Assembly: GCA_002239025.1 (NCBI GenBank)
Contig: MPNM01000002.1
Location: 186,001-250,000 of the forward strand
Direction of reading: 5' to 3'
DNA length: 64,000 nt
From: Chloroflexi bacterium bin125
Lineage (GTDB): Bacteria > Chloroflexota > Dehalococcoidia > Bin125
Below the pieces are notes generated by a model. It made no database searches, had not been told where the DNA came from, and saw only the letters and a program-made list of their open reading frames with translations. The position numbers were made by a program, and so were the translations under genes. Below, in pieces: positions 44,095-53,757 of the stretch (position 1 is the stretch's first letter; each line of letters opens with the position of its first letter).

Positions 44095-44665
44095 TGGATA
44101 CCAGGCCTTCGATCAGTTGGCAGACTTCATTCATGTCTGCACAACGCTCTACGCCGGGCGGATAGGCCAGGTCGCGATTGCGCGGCCACGTCACCAGAGC
44201 GGATCTGATCTCGTTGCGAGCCAACAGCGCAGCCGTCGCCGCGTCGTCATCGACGTGCAGGGCGACATCGCGATCCCGGAGAAATGCTTCCTTGTAGCGA
44301 GCCGACTTGAGGTTGGAGCTGTTCATGACCAACTCGTCAATGAGATCCGAGAAGCCATGAGCCTCCAGCCACGCCCACGTTTGTCGCCGACCACGCTCAT
44401 GACGGCCGGTGAGGACAATCACGTTGCCGTTTCCGGCAGCGAGTTGCACTGCCTCAAGTGCATCCGGGCGGGGCGGTCGCAGGACGTATCGGAATCGATA
44501 CCAGGTGACGCTGAGGAAAACATTGAGGGCGCGATTAGGGCGCGATTCTGGCAGGACCGGGTCCAATGCGGGTGTGAGTTTCACGTCTCGATTGATCGCT
44601 GGATTCCATCCGAACGGCGGCTCTGCCAGTACGCCGTCCAGATCGAATGACCACAACCTCGACAT
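44087..44665 (-). CDS. HAD-like phosphatase with LNS2/Swiss Army Knife RNA repair-like fold
   Basis: A 192-aa HAD protein. Motif I WSFDLDGVLAEPPFG (D-x-D), motif II NVIVLTGRHERGRRQTWAWL (T-G-R type, as in LNS2/SAK-HAD proteins), a Lys in SARYKEAFL and acidic HVDDDAATA. The TGR form of motif II separates it from metabolite phosphatases of the COF type. Substrate unknown. 13 nt after the SDR gene. Confidence 0.75.
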   Translation of the reverse strand: MSRLWSFDLDGVLAEPPFGWNPAINRDVKLTPALDPVLPESRPNRALNVFLSVTWYRFRYVLRPPRPDALEAVQLAAGNGNVIVLTGRHERGRRQTWAWLEAHGFSDLIDELVMNSSNLKSARYKEAFLRDRDVALHVDDDAATAALLARNEIRSALVTWPRNRDLAYPPGVERCADMNEVCQLIEGLVSND

Positions 44666-44678
44666 TAAAATCCTGTGC

Positions 44679-45656
44679 TCAGGCCCAGCCGTGTTCCTGG
44701 TACCAGGCCATGGTTTGCTGCATCCCCTCCAACAGCGTGGTGTCGGCGTGCCAACCCGTGTCTCGCGTCAGCGACGAAGGGTCGCAGATCCACGCCGGCT
44801 GCCGCATCTCTACGACCCGCGTCCGATCCAGCGTCGGCTCCGACCGCGTCAACATCGCCCAGGCTTCCGAGCAACGGGCAAAGCCATGAAACACGCTGGG
44901 CGCCAGCGTCGGAATCCACAGTTTGTTGCCCGAGACGATTTCAAGGTTGGAGAGCAGGTCGTTCCAGGTAAACGGACCGTCGTTGTTGGATGCGTGGTAC
45001 TTAGCCAGTTCTTGCGGCGGCGCATCCAGGATCGCTCGCATCGCCTGTGCCAGGTCCGGACCATAGATCGCGTCGACAAGGTTCTTGCCATCGCCTAATC
45101 GAGCTGAGATACGTCGTCGCGCGAGCCAGAAGAACATCTGCAGGCCGGTGTCGCCCGGGCCATAGACCATCGGCGGACGCACGATCGCAATCTGCATATG
45201 ACCCAGATGCTTGAGCAACTCGTCTTCGCCGGCGGCCTTCGATCGACCGTATGCCGTCACCGGGTGCAGTTTCGTTTCCGGCGGCTCCGGAGTGGCGCTC
45301 GGTGCCGGACCCTGGGCAGCGATCGAGGAGATGTACACGAATCGTTCTACGCCGGCGCTCGCTGCCGCTGACGCCAGATTCCCGGTGCCCTCCCGATTGG
45401 CGCGCATGAAATCGCCCTGATGAACCGCTCGCAGCACGGCCGCCGCATGAACGACTACCTCCATGCCTTCGCAGGCGGCAGCAAGTGTGTCGGGCTGGCG
45501 TAGATCTCCGACGACCCGCTCAAAGTCAACGTCACTTACGAGCGCGGTATCGCTGGTGGGTCTCACCAACAGGCGAAGATCGTGACCCGCATTTGCCAAT
45601 GCGCGGGCGATATGCCCTCCAATGAAACCGCTGCCGCCGGTCAACAGCACCCGCAC
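44679..45656 (-). CDS. NAD-dependent epimerase/reductase (extended SDR), candidate ceramide/ketosphinganine reductase
   Basis: A 325-aa Rossmann protein with an intact nucleotide motif TGGSGFIGGHIARAL, VVVHAAAVLRA, a Ser in FVYISSIAAQGP, the catalytic Tyr/Lys in VTAYGRSKAAGEDELLKHLG and IVRPPMVYGPGDTG. It resembles dihydroflavonol-reductase/HpnA-type SDRs. The 3'-adjacent partner in transcription is an SPT-like alpha-oxoamine synthase 6 nt upstream. In Caulobacter an enzyme of this SDR group (CerR) reduces the sphingoid keto group, so that role is a context-based inference, not shown by sequence alone. Confidence 0.88.
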   Translation of the reverse strand: MRVLLTGGSGFIGGHIARALANAGHDLRLLVRPTSDTALVSDVDFERVVGDLRQPDTLAAACEGMEVVVHAAAVLRAVHQGDFMRANREGTGNLASAAASAGVERFVYISSIAAQGPAPSATPEPPETKLHPVTAYGRSKAAGEDELLKHLGHMQIAIVRPPMVYGPGDTGLQMFFWLARRRISARLGDGKNLVDAIYGPDLAQAMRAILDAPPQELAKYHASNNDGPFTWNDLLSNLEIVSGNKLWIPTLAPSVFHGFARCSEAWAMLTRSEPTLDRTRVVEMRQPAWICDPSSLTRDTGWHADTTLLEGMQQTMAWYQEHGWA

Positions 45657-45662
45657 GATCAG

Positions 45663-46949
45663 TCAGCCGATCACGCTGTGTCGACGCCCGGCTTCGGCGA
45701 AGATCTGCAATGCCTGCTCGAGTTGTTCGTCGGTATGGGTCGCGATGTAGGACGTGCGCAGAATCGCCTGGCCGCGAGGGACCGCGGGTGCAATCACCGC
45801 ATTGGTGTAGACGCCATTGTCGAGCAGGTCGCGCCAGAAGGCAGCCGTCCGGACTTCGTCTCCAACCCGGATCGGAATGATCGGCGTTGCGGAATTGGCG
45901 ACGTCGAAGCCCAGGTCGGAGAGTCCCTGGCGCATGCGCTCACCAATCTCCTGGACTCGCTGGACGCGCCAGTTCTCTTCATCGATCAAACGCAGCGCCG
46001 CAAGCGCCGCCGCGGCGGAGGCTGGAGGCAGCGCGGCCGTGAACAGCATCGGCCGTGCAAAGTGGCGGATGTACTCAAGCACATTCCGCGGCCCCGCACA
46101 GAAGCCGCCGACTGAGGCCAGGGTCTTGCTGAACGTGCCGATGGTCAGATCGTCCGGCTCTTCCAGACCAAAGTGCGATCTTGTGCCGCGCCCTGTCGGA
46201 CCGACCGTGCCGATGGCGTGAGCGTCGTCCACCAACATGCGTGTCTGGTGTTTGCGACAGACTTCTCGCAATTCCGGCAACGGGGCAAGGTCGCCGCCCA
46301 TCGAGTAGGCGCCGTCAATCAGCACCAATCGAGCCTGGTCGGCCGGCAGGTTGGAGAGCACACGGTCGAGATGGGCAGGGTCGTTATGTTGAAATCGGGT
46401 GTATTTGCCCAGCGCAAGCCCGGCCGCGTCGTAGATCGAGGCGTGTACATCCCGATCAAGAACAGACACGCCGTGCCGATCAACCATTGCCGAGACCGCT
46501 CCCAGGTTGGCCAGATATCCGGTCGAGAAGACAATCGCAGTTTCAGCGCCCAGGAAGTCGGCCAGCGCCTCTTCAAGTTCAAGATGAACCGGACTCGTGC
46601 CGTTCAAGAGGCGCGATCCCGTCATCGACGGTCCGTAGCGGTCGAGTGCTTCGTGCGCTGCCTCAATGACCTTCGGATGACGCGTCATGCCCAGGTAGTT
46701 GTTCGATCCCAGCATGATCACGCGTTTGCCGTCGACAATGGCCTCGGGTCCGTCGTTGACCTCGATCGGCTGGAAAAACGGGTACAAACCCGCAGCGCGC
46801 GCCTGGTCAGCGAGTTGGAAATGCGAGATGCGTTCAAAGATGTCGGGCGTGCCGACCTCGCGTTGGTGCCCGTCCATTTCTTCCATGTGCAGGCCGGCGG
46901 CCTTCGCTAACTCATTCAGCGACGGCGTCTCTGACTGCGTTTGCGACAT
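45663..46949 (-). CDS. Alpha-oxoamine synthase, serine palmitoyltransferase-like
   Basis: A PLP-dependent enzyme condensing an amino acid with an acyl-CoA/ACP. The 428-aa protein has SNNYLGMTRHPKVI, GSRLLNGTSPVHLELEEAL, IVFSTGYLANLGAVSA, DRDVHASIYDAAGLA, DGAYSMGGDLAPLPEL, DDAHAIGTVGPTGRG, PLP lysine in GTFSKTLASVGGF, and MLFTAALPP. The GTFSK-x5-GGF and FTAxLPP forms match bacterial serine palmitoyltransferases better than BioF (8-amino-7-oxononanoate synthase) or KBL. GGGAG lies about 9 nt before the ATG. First gene of an operon with SDR, HAD and SRPBCC genes. BioF or a polyketide-type AOS remain possible. Confidence 0.9.
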   Translation of the reverse strand: MSQTQSETPSLNELAKAAGLHMEEMDGHQREVGTPDIFERISHFQLADQARAAGLYPFFQPIEVNDGPEAIVDGKRVIMLGSNNYLGMTRHPKVIEAAHEALDRYGPSMTGSRLLNGTSPVHLELEEALADFLGAETAIVFSTGYLANLGAVSAMVDRHGVSVLDRDVHASIYDAAGLALGKYTRFQHNDPAHLDRVLSNLPADQARLVLIDGAYSMGGDLAPLPELREVCRKHQTRMLVDDAHAIGTVGPTGRGTRSHFGLEEPDDLTIGTFSKTLASVGGFCAGPRNVLEYIRHFARPMLFTAALPPASAAAALAALRLIDEENWRVQRVQEIGERMRQGLSDLGFDVANSATPIIPIRVGDEVRTAAFWRDLLDNGVYTNAVIAPAVPRGQAILRTSYIATHTDEQLEQALQIFAEAGRRHSVIG

Positions 46950-47114
46950 CGGGTGGCACTCCCATCACGCTGGCCCTCCGCACATCGGGAAGCGCGTGAT
47001 CCTGCTTGTTTCCCGCGAGTGTACGCGACCTGAGCAGTCAGCCCCATGCTCGCACGATGCACTCGTCGGCTAGAGTGAATCCGTCAGTGCTTCGGCGGCG
47101 AGGCCACGACCGTT

Positions 47115-47942
47115 ATGCGAGTCAATCTCAAACCGGCTGCCGCATCCGCTGCCGCCGTCTTTCTGCTGCTCCTCGTTTTCAGCCTGACCTGGCCGGGACA
47201 TGGTCTCTGGCAACTCGGCGTCGGCCTGCTGCTAGGACTGATCGCTGCCTATCTATGGTGGCAACAACGATTCCTACCCGACAACGATCCCTACAGACCA
47301 ACACCGTCGTCTCCGTTCACGAACGTCGGCGCCTATGGATTGGCGGGCTCGCAAATCGAGTCGACCCAACAGCAAACTTCTGGTGTTCCGCTCGCCGGCG
47401 TTCTGGCCCCAATCTCTGCACTGGCGATTCTGTTGTTCATCGGTGGCGCCATAGGCTCTGCTGAGACGACGGTCGAACAGGCGAGAACACCGCTCGACCA
47501 GAGCGTGACGGTCATCGACCGCAGCGGTGATGGCGAGCCGGTCACGCCGAACGTCGATCCACCGACGGCGAGTCTGCCCCAACAGACACAAACGTCCACG
47601 ACGGTGACCTCTGTGCGACCAACTGAACAATCAGACCCAACCGCCGCGGCGGCATCCGAATCCCAACAGTCATCCGGACCGGTTAAGCCAATCGTCGTCG
47701 CGGCGCCTACTGCTGCGTCGCCAGCCGACGATGAAGGCGAGCAGCTGGACCTCACACCCGAAGTGGCCAACACCTTCGAGTACATCGTCGAAGAGGGCGA
47801 CACGCTTTACGACATCGCCGAACGATATGACTCGACGGTTGAAGCGATCATGAACCTCAACCAACTTGACAGCACGAGTTTCATACACCCAGGCGATGTG
47901 TTGCTGGTGCCAATCAGCGAAGATGAAGGCGAAGAGTCCTAG
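47115..47942 (+). CDS. Membrane protein with C-terminal LysM domain
   Basis: A 275-aa protein: two N-terminal hydrophobic segments (about residues 9-30 and 34-54), a third at about 95-115 (GVLAPISALAILLFIGGAIG), a Thr/Gln/Ser/Pro-rich linker, and a C-terminal LysM module (FEYIVEEGDTLYDIAERYDS, AIMNLNQL, IHPGDVLLVP). LysM binds peptidoglycan or chitin-like sugars, so it probably anchors at the wall. Its stop overlaps the lipA stop by 4 nt (convergent). Confidence 0.85.
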   Translation: MRVNLKPAAASAAAVFLLLLVFSLTWPGHGLWQLGVGLLLGLIAAYLWWQQRFLPDNDPYRPTPSSPFTNVGAYGLAGSQIESTQQQTSGVPLAGVLAPISALAILLFIGGAIGSAETTVEQARTPLDQSVTVIDRSGDGEPVTPNVDPPTASLPQQTQTSTTVTSVRPTEQSDPTAAAASESQQSSGPVKPIVVAAPTAASPADDEGEQLDLTPEVANTFEYIVEEGDTLYDIAERYDSTVEAIMNLNQLDSTSFIHPGDVLLVPISEDEGEES

Positions 47943-48829
47943 CGGTGCAACTGCACGTCGACCAGTCGGGCGGCTCGCGCTTGCTCGTCGGCGTGATACG
48001 AGCTTCGCACCATGGGCCCTGACTCCACGTGTCGGAAGCCGAGGTCGAGCGCCTCTTCCTTGATCGATTGAAACTCCTCCGGCGGCACATATCTGACGAC
48101 CGGCAAATGCTTCGCCGATGGTCTCAGGTATTGACCAACCGTCAGCAGCTCGACCTCGGCTGCTCGCAGGTCTTCCAGGAGCTCTGAAACCTCGCCGCGC
48201 TCTTCACCCAGCCCCAGCATGAATCCTGTCTTGGTTGGAACATGGGGAGTCCACTCAGACGCACGCTTCAACAGTTCCAGTGAACGCTCGTAGCGAGCCT
48301 GGAACCGGACTCGTGAATACAGCCGTCGCACGGTTTCAACATTGTGGTTCAAGACCGTCGGGCGGGCAGATAGCACGGTCGTCAACGCATCCCAGTTGCC
48401 TTCAAAGTCTGGAATCAGCACCTCGACCTCGGTCTCGGGCCGTTGCCGCCGAATCAGCTCGATGCAGGAAGCAAAGATCTGTGCCCCGCCGTCTGGAGCG
48501 TCGTCTCGGTTCACCGATGTAATCACGACGTAGGCCAGATTTAGTCGCTCCACCGCTTCAGCCAGGCGTTGCGGCTCCGACCAGTCAATCGGCGACGGAC
48601 GCCCTGAGGTCACGGCGCAGAACCCGCAGGCGCGAGTGCATGTGTCGCCCAGGATCATGAACGTCGCTGTGCCGCGATTGAAACACTCGCCGATGTTCGG
48701 GCAGCGCGCCTCCTGGCAGACGGTGTTCAACGTCTCCTCACGCAGCAGTTGGACGATCTCGCCGTAGCGTGCGCCTCCGGGAAACTGGGCCCGGATCCAT
48801 GATGGTTTTCGCTCTCGCAGGCTGGTCAT
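47939..48829 (-). CDS. lipA: Lipoyl synthase
   Basis: Radical-SAM enzyme inserting two sulfurs into protein-bound octanoyl groups. The 296-aa protein has the auxiliary cluster motif CQEARCPNIGEC, the radical-SAM CTRACGFC (C-x3-C-x2-C) and C-terminal RSSYHADE (the Ser ligand of the auxiliary cluster). Overlaps lipB by 4 nt. Supplies lipoate for the E2 component at 52336. Confidence 0.97.
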   Translation of the reverse strand: MTSLRERKPSWIRAQFPGGARYGEIVQLLREETLNTVCQEARCPNIGECFNRGTATFMILGDTCTRACGFCAVTSGRPSPIDWSEPQRLAEAVERLNLAYVVITSVNRDDAPDGGAQIFASCIELIRRQRPETEVEVLIPDFEGNWDALTTVLSARPTVLNHNVETVRRLYSRVRFQARYERSLELLKRASEWTPHVPTKTGFMLGLGEERGEVSELLEDLRAAEVELLTVGQYLRPSAKHLPVVRYVPPEEFQSIKEEALDLGFRHVESGPMVRSSYHADEQARAARLVDVQLHR

Positions 48830-49536
48830 CTGGGCATCCTTAAGTCGGAAACCGGCGACAATCGCAGTCCAAACACATCGCCGAAACAGCGCTCGATCTC
48901 AGCCGTGGCGACGTCAATGCCAATCTGTTTGCCGGTCTCTTTGGAAAGTGAAGTAGCCCTGCTGTCAGCGATCCCGCAGGCGCGGATGTCGTCAAACCAG
49001 GTCAGATCGACATCGCAGTTGAGAGCCAGACCATGCCTGCTGACTCCCGATTGCACGCGGACGCCGACGCTAGCCAGTTTGCGATTGCCGATCCATACTC
49101 CTGGGCGTCCCCTGACGCGTCCGGCCTCAATGCCGAAGACTCGGGACGCCTGAATCACCGATTCTTCGAGTCCGCGGATGTAACGGGCAATCCCGATCCC
49201 CCGTTCTCTCAGACGCAAGAGCGGCCAGATCACCAACTGTCCCGGACCGTGAAACGTCACATCACCGCCACGGTCGGTGTCGATGATCGGCGCGTCCAGC
49301 GGGCGCAACACATGCTCCCGACCACCGCGTCGCCCCTGTGTGTAGACCGGTGTGTGTTCCAGGAACACGATGATTTCCGGCTTGGATCCCGCGGCAACTG
49401 CCTGTGCGCGGCTCGCTTGCCAGGTAGCGGCCTGCTCGTATGGCACTGTGCCAGTGTGCGACGACTGCACGATCTGAGACCGCTCCAGGCCTCGGACTGT
49501 TTGCTTCTGCGCCACATCAACCGCCGATATTGACAT
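48826..49536 (-). CDS. lipB: Octanoyl-[ACP]:protein N-octanoyltransferase
   Basis: Transfers octanoate from ACP to lipoyl domains, the step before LipA. The 236-aa protein has RGGDVTFHGPGQLVIWPLL, catalytic-site Lys in GNRKLASVGVRVQSGVSRHG, ALNCDVDLTWFD and the active Cys in RACGIADSRATSL. Together with lipA this gives de novo lipoylation, immediately divergent from the pyruvate dehydrogenase genes that need it (94-bp shared intergenic region). The ATG at 49536 is followed by about 22 extra residues before homology begins. Confidence 0.96.
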   Translation of the reverse strand: MSISAVDVAQKQTVRGLERSQIVQSSHTGTVPYEQAATWQASRAQAVAAGSKPEIIVFLEHTPVYTQGRRGGREHVLRPLDAPIIDTDRGGDVTFHGPGQLVIWPLLRLRERGIGIARYIRGLEESVIQASRVFGIEAGRVRGRPGVWIGNRKLASVGVRVQSGVSRHGLALNCDVDLTWFDDIRACGIADSRATSLSKETGKQIGIDVATAEIERCFGDVFGLRLSPVSDLRMPR

Positions 49537-49630
49537 ACCGTTCTCGCCGCCAATTCTGTTTGTTTAACTCTATCTATCGTTTGCCTGCGCGACCGGAGGG
49601 GTGCGTCAGGTTGAGTAGACTGAGATTACG

Positions 49631-52327
49631 ATGACCACCTCCGAATCTCCCTGGCAATCTGCGCTAGAACGCGTTCGAGACACTGCTGGGGCCGACGATT
49701 GGTTGGAAACCAACGACTGGATCGACTCGCTCCGCGATGTCGCGCGACGTCGCGGACCCGAGCGAGTGTCCCGCTTGTTGCAAACGCTGCAGATCGAGGC
49801 TCAACGCTCAGGCATACGTCTGCCGGTCACTTCGCAGACGCCGTACGTCAACTCGATCCCGATCGAGAAACAGCCGCCTTATCCGGGCGACCTCAACATC
49901 GAGCGGCGGATCAAGTCGATCATTCGCTGGAATGCGATGGCGATGGTCGTCGAGGCGAATCAGAACAACCACGGCATCGGCGGCCATATCTCGACCTACG
50001 CGTCGGCCGCGACTCTGTACGAAGTCGGGTTCAATCACTTTTTCCGTGGCCAGGATCATCCCTCCGGCGGCGACCTGATCTACTTCCAGGGTCACTCCGC
50101 CCCGGGTATCTATGCCCGTGGTTATGTCGAGGGCCGTCTCGCGCCCGAACAATTGCACAAGTTCCGCCGGGAACTCTCCGGCGGCTTGCCCTCATATCCG
50201 CACCCGTGGCTGATGGACGACTACTGGCAGTTCCCCACGGTCTCGATGGGGCTCGGACCGCTGCAGGCCATCTACCAGGCGCGCTTCATTCGCTATCTCG
50301 AAAACCGAGATCTGCTGCCAGTGACCGACCGCAAGGTCTGGTGCTTCCTCGGCGACGGTGAGACCGATGAGCCGGAGTCCCTTGGCTCGATTGCGCTGGC
50401 ATCGCGGGAAGAGCTCGACAATCTCATCTTCGTCGTCAACTGCAATCTGCAACGCCTCGACGGTCCCGTCCGGGGCAACGGACAGATCATCCAGGAACTG
50501 GAAGCAGTATTCCGCGGCGTCGGTTGGAACGTGATCAAGGTCGTCTGGGGTTCCGAGTGGGACCAGTTGCTGGCGCGCGACGAGCACGGACTGCTCATCC
50601 AGCGCATGGGCGAAGTTGTCGACGGCGAATACCAGAAATACACAGTCGCGGGCGGCAGCTACATCCGCAAGCACTTCTGGGGCGTGGATCCTCGACTGCT
50701 GCGGATGGTGGACGACATCTCCGACGACGAACTGTGGCGAATGCGGCTGGGCGGTCACGACCCGCTCAAAGTGCACGCTGCCTACGACGCAGCCACCAAG
50801 CACCGCGGCGCACCGACTGTCATCCTCGCCCGGACGATCAAGGGCTACGGCCTCGGCGAGGCTGGCGAGGGCCGCAACATTACGCACCAGCAGAAAGAGC
50901 TGAACGAGCGCGAGCTGATGCAGTTCCGCGACCGGTTCGCCATTCCCTTGTCGGACGACGAAGTGGTCGGAGCGCCGCTCTATCGACCGTCGCGAGATAG
51001 CCGCGAGGCCAACTACATTTCCACTCGCAAGGCGGCCCTCGGCGGGCATGTCCCTGAACGCCGTTCGCCAAAATCGCACCTAACGTCACCGCCGGACGAA
51101 ACATTCTCCGAGTTCCACGAAGGCACCGGCGATCGCGAAGCATCGACCACCATGGGCTTCGTGCGGATGCTCAGCCGGCTGATGCGCGACCGCGAACTGG
51201 GCGAGCACATCGTGCCCATCGTTCCCGACGAGTCGCGCACCTTCGGCATGGAAGGTATGTTCCGCGAGTTCGGTATCTACGCCTCCACCGGCCAACTCTA
51301 CGAGCCGGTCGACTCCGATCGCTTGCTCTACTACAAGGAATCGCGCGACGGGCAGATTCTCGAGGAAGGCATCACCGAGGCAGGCGCGATGTCATCGTTC
51401 ATCGCCGGCGGCATGGCCTACTCGTCCCTCAACGTGCCGATGATCCCGTTCTTCATCTTCTATTCAATGTTCGGACTCCAGCGAGTCGGCGACCTCGCAT
51501 TTGCAGCAGGCGATGCCAGGGCCAGGGGCTTCTTGATCGGCGCTACTGCCGGCCGGACCACGCTCAACGGCGAAGGTCTGCAACACCAAGACGGCCACAG
51601 CCACATCCTCGCTTCGACGATCCCGAACCTCGTCGCCTACGACCCTGCGTATGCCTACGAAATCGCCGTCATCGTGCAGGAGGGAATCCGCCGCATGCAC
51701 GACGAGGACGAGAGCATCTTCTACTACGTCACGGTCGAGAACGAGTCCTACATCCAGCCGCCGATGCCGGAATCGGAGATCGTGCGCGAGGGAATTTTGC
51801 GCGGCATCTACCCGCTGTCTCCGTGTGAAGCGCCGCAGGTGCGACTCTTCGGCAGCGGGCCCATCCTCAATGAAGTGCGACGAGCGCAACAGATCCTCCG
51901 CGATGACTACGATGTCCGCGCCGACGTCTGGTCGGTGACCTCGTACACCGAGCTTCGGCGGGAAGCGCTACAGATTGATCGCTGGAACCGGCTGCATCCA
52001 TTCGAAGAGCCGCGTGAGTCGTGGCTCCAAACATCACTCGGATCATGCGACGCACCAATCGTCGCCGCGACTGACTACACCGCATCGCTGCCCGACCTGG
52101 TCGCACGCTGGCTACCGAGTTCCATGACTGCACTCGGCACCGACGGATACGGTCGGTCCGACACGAGAGAATCACTGCGCGACTTCTTCGAGGTCGATGC
52201 AAACCACGTGGCCTGGTCGGCGCTCAGCGCTCTCAGCCGCCGAGATGAAATCGACGGCGGCCTGGTGCTCAAAGCCCGCGACCAACTGGGCATCGACCCG
52301 ACCCGCACTGATCCTATGTTGCGATAG
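49631..52327 (+). CDS. aceE: Pyruvate dehydrogenase E1 component, homodimeric type
   Basis: Thiamine-diphosphate-dependent decarboxylation of pyruvate and acetylation of E2. At 898 aa it is the single-chain E. coli/actinobacterial type, not the alpha2beta2 type. N-terminus ERRIKSIIRWNAMAMVVEAN and GGHISTYASAATLYEVGFNH; ThDP motif GDGETDEPESLGSIALASRE ending NCN; HQQKELNERELMQFRDRFAI; C-terminal DEETRTFG-like VPDESRTFGMEGMFREFGIY. A TAGACT box lies 9 nt before the ATG without a Shine-Dalgarno. Followed by aceF and lpd in one operon. Confidence 0.97.
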   Translation: MTTSESPWQSALERVRDTAGADDWLETNDWIDSLRDVARRRGPERVSRLLQTLQIEAQRSGIRLPVTSQTPYVNSIPIEKQPPYPGDLNIERRIKSIIRWNAMAMVVEANQNNHGIGGHISTYASAATLYEVGFNHFFRGQDHPSGGDLIYFQGHSAPGIYARGYVEGRLAPEQLHKFRRELSGGLPSYPHPWLMDDYWQFPTVSMGLGPLQAIYQARFIRYLENRDLLPVTDRKVWCFLGDGETDEPESLGSIALASREELDNLIFVVNCNLQRLDGPVRGNGQIIQELEAVFRGVGWNVIKVVWGSEWDQLLARDEHGLLIQRMGEVVDGEYQKYTVAGGSYIRKHFWGVDPRLLRMVDDISDDELWRMRLGGHDPLKVHAAYDAATKHRGAPTVILARTIKGYGLGEAGEGRNITHQQKELNERELMQFRDRFAIPLSDDEVVGAPLYRPSRDSREANYISTRKAALGGHVPERRSPKSHLTSPPDETFSEFHEGTGDREASTTMGFVRMLSRLMRDRELGEHIVPIVPDESRTFGMEGMFREFGIYASTGQLYEPVDSDRLLYYKESRDGQILEEGITEAGAMSSFIAGGMAYSSLNVPMIPFFIFYSMFGLQRVGDLAFAAGDARARGFLIGATAGRTTLNGEGLQHQDGHSHILASTIPNLVAYDPAYAYEIAVIVQEGIRRMHDEDESIFYYVTVENESYIQPPMPESEIVREGILRGIYPLSPCEAPQVRLFGSGPILNEVRRAQQILRDDYDVRADVWSVTSYTELRREALQIDRWNRLHPFEEPRESWLQTSLGSCDAPIVAATDYTASLPDLVARWLPSSMTALGTDGYGRSDTRESLRDFFEVDANHVAWSALSALSRRDEIDGGLVLKARDQLGIDPTRTDPMLR

Positions 52328-52335
52328 GAAATCAG

Positions 52336-53754
52336 ATGACCACCACCACATCCAGTCCCGGCCTGGCACTCCTACCCGATCTCGGTGAAGACATCGAAGA
52401 AGCCGATGTTCTGCAGATCTACGTAGCCGTCGGAGATCTGATCGCGCTCGAACAGCCGATCGTTGAGATCGAGACGGAAAAGGCCACGCTCGATCTGCCC
52501 TCCTCGGTTGCCGGCAGTGTCACTGAGATCCATGTCCGAGTCGGGGACACCATCCGACCAGGAGACCCGGTGCTCAGTGTCGACGCAGCCATAAGCTCGG
52601 CGACAAACTCAACCTCGAACACTGCCGCTGACAGCCCAACTCCGGCCGCCCCAACTCCGGTCGCCCCAATTGAGTCGCCGCCTTCGCCGCCTCGACTGAC
52701 ACCAGTCGAGGCGGTTGACTCCGACCAGGGCATGCCGCTCTCGCCGGATCCGCCGCCGCCTTCGGCCGAGGAAGATCATCCCGCTCCAATCCTGCACGTC
52801 TCGCCCGCCGCTCCTGCGCCGCTCGTCGAAGGCGACCTCGAATCACGTCCGGTGTTCGCCTCACCCTCCGTGCGGCGCTTTGCACGAGAGATTGGCGTCG
52901 ATATCCGCGGCGTCCGAGGCAGCGGACCGGGAGGCCGGATTGACCAGAACGACATCAAGCGGCACTCGCGCGAGACGCCTGTGCAGGCGCCGAGCCTCGG
53001 TCATACGGCACTCTCTGCCGGTCCATTGCCTGATTTCTCAGAGTTCGGCACGGTCGAGCGAGTGCCAATGAGCCGGCTGCGCCGCACGATCAAGCGCAAC
53101 ATGGCGGTTTCCTGGCACGAAGTGCCTCACGTCACGTTGTTCCACACCGCCGACGTCACAGAACTCGAGCAAGTCCGACGAGATTATCGAGACCGCGCCG
53201 AACAGGAAGGTGGCCGCCTCACCATCACTGCCATACTGCTCAAAATCATCGCCGCAGCGCTCAAGGCGCATCCACACGTCAATAGTTCAATCGACGCCGA
53301 GAACGACGAACTCGTGCTCAAGCACTACGTACATCTCGGCGTCGCCGTCGATACGCCACGCGGACTCGTCGTCCCGGTCATTCGCGATGTCGACGAAAAG
53401 AACATCATCCAGATCTCAGTCGAGTTGACCGACATCTCCGAGCGCGCCCGTTCAGGAGATCTCGGCTTGCAGGACTTCCGCGGCAGCAGCTTCACGGTGA
53501 CCAATCTCGGCGGCATGGGCACCGCCCACTTCACGCCGATCATTCACCATCCCAACACCGCCATCCTCGGCATCGGCCGAGCCGAACGCCGCCCTGTTTG
53601 GTCGGAGGCATTCGACAACTGGGAGCCGCGCAGCATCCTTCCGCTTTCCTTCACGTTCGATCACCGAGCCATGGACGGCGCGGACGGCGCGCGATTCATG
53701 ACCTGGATCGCCGACGTGATCCGCCAGCCGCTTGTGCTGGCGCTCGGGAGCTGA
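52336..53754 (+). CDS. aceF: Dihydrolipoamide acetyltransferase, E2 of pyruvate dehydrogenase
   Basis: Core of the complex; moves the acetyl group from lipoyl-Lys to CoA. The 472-aa protein has one lipoyl domain (lysine in EIETEKATLDLPSS), a Pro/Ser/Ala-rich flexible linker, the E1/E3-binding domain (ASPSVRRFAREIGVDIRGVR) and the catalytic domain ending FTFDHRAMDGADGARFM with the His-x3-Asp-Gly active site. The single lipoyl domain and length are normal for Gram-positive-type E2. 8 nt after aceE. Confidence 0.96.
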   Translation: MTTTTSSPGLALLPDLGEDIEEADVLQIYVAVGDLIALEQPIVEIETEKATLDLPSSVAGSVTEIHVRVGDTIRPGDPVLSVDAAISSATNSTSNTAADSPTPAAPTPVAPIESPPSPPRLTPVEAVDSDQGMPLSPDPPPPSAEEDHPAPILHVSPAAPAPLVEGDLESRPVFASPSVRRFAREIGVDIRGVRGSGPGGRIDQNDIKRHSRETPVQAPSLGHTALSAGPLPDFSEFGTVERVPMSRLRRTIKRNMAVSWHEVPHVTLFHTADVTELEQVRRDYRDRAEQEGGRLTITAILLKIIAAALKAHPHVNSSIDAENDELVLKHYVHLGVAVDTPRGLVVPVIRDVDEKNIIQISVELTDISERARSGDLGLQDFRGSSFTVTNLGGMGTAHFTPIIHHPNTAILGIGRAERRPVWSEAFDNWEPRSILPLSFTFDHRAMDGADGARFMTWIADVIRQPLVLALGS

Positions 53755-53757
53755 CGC

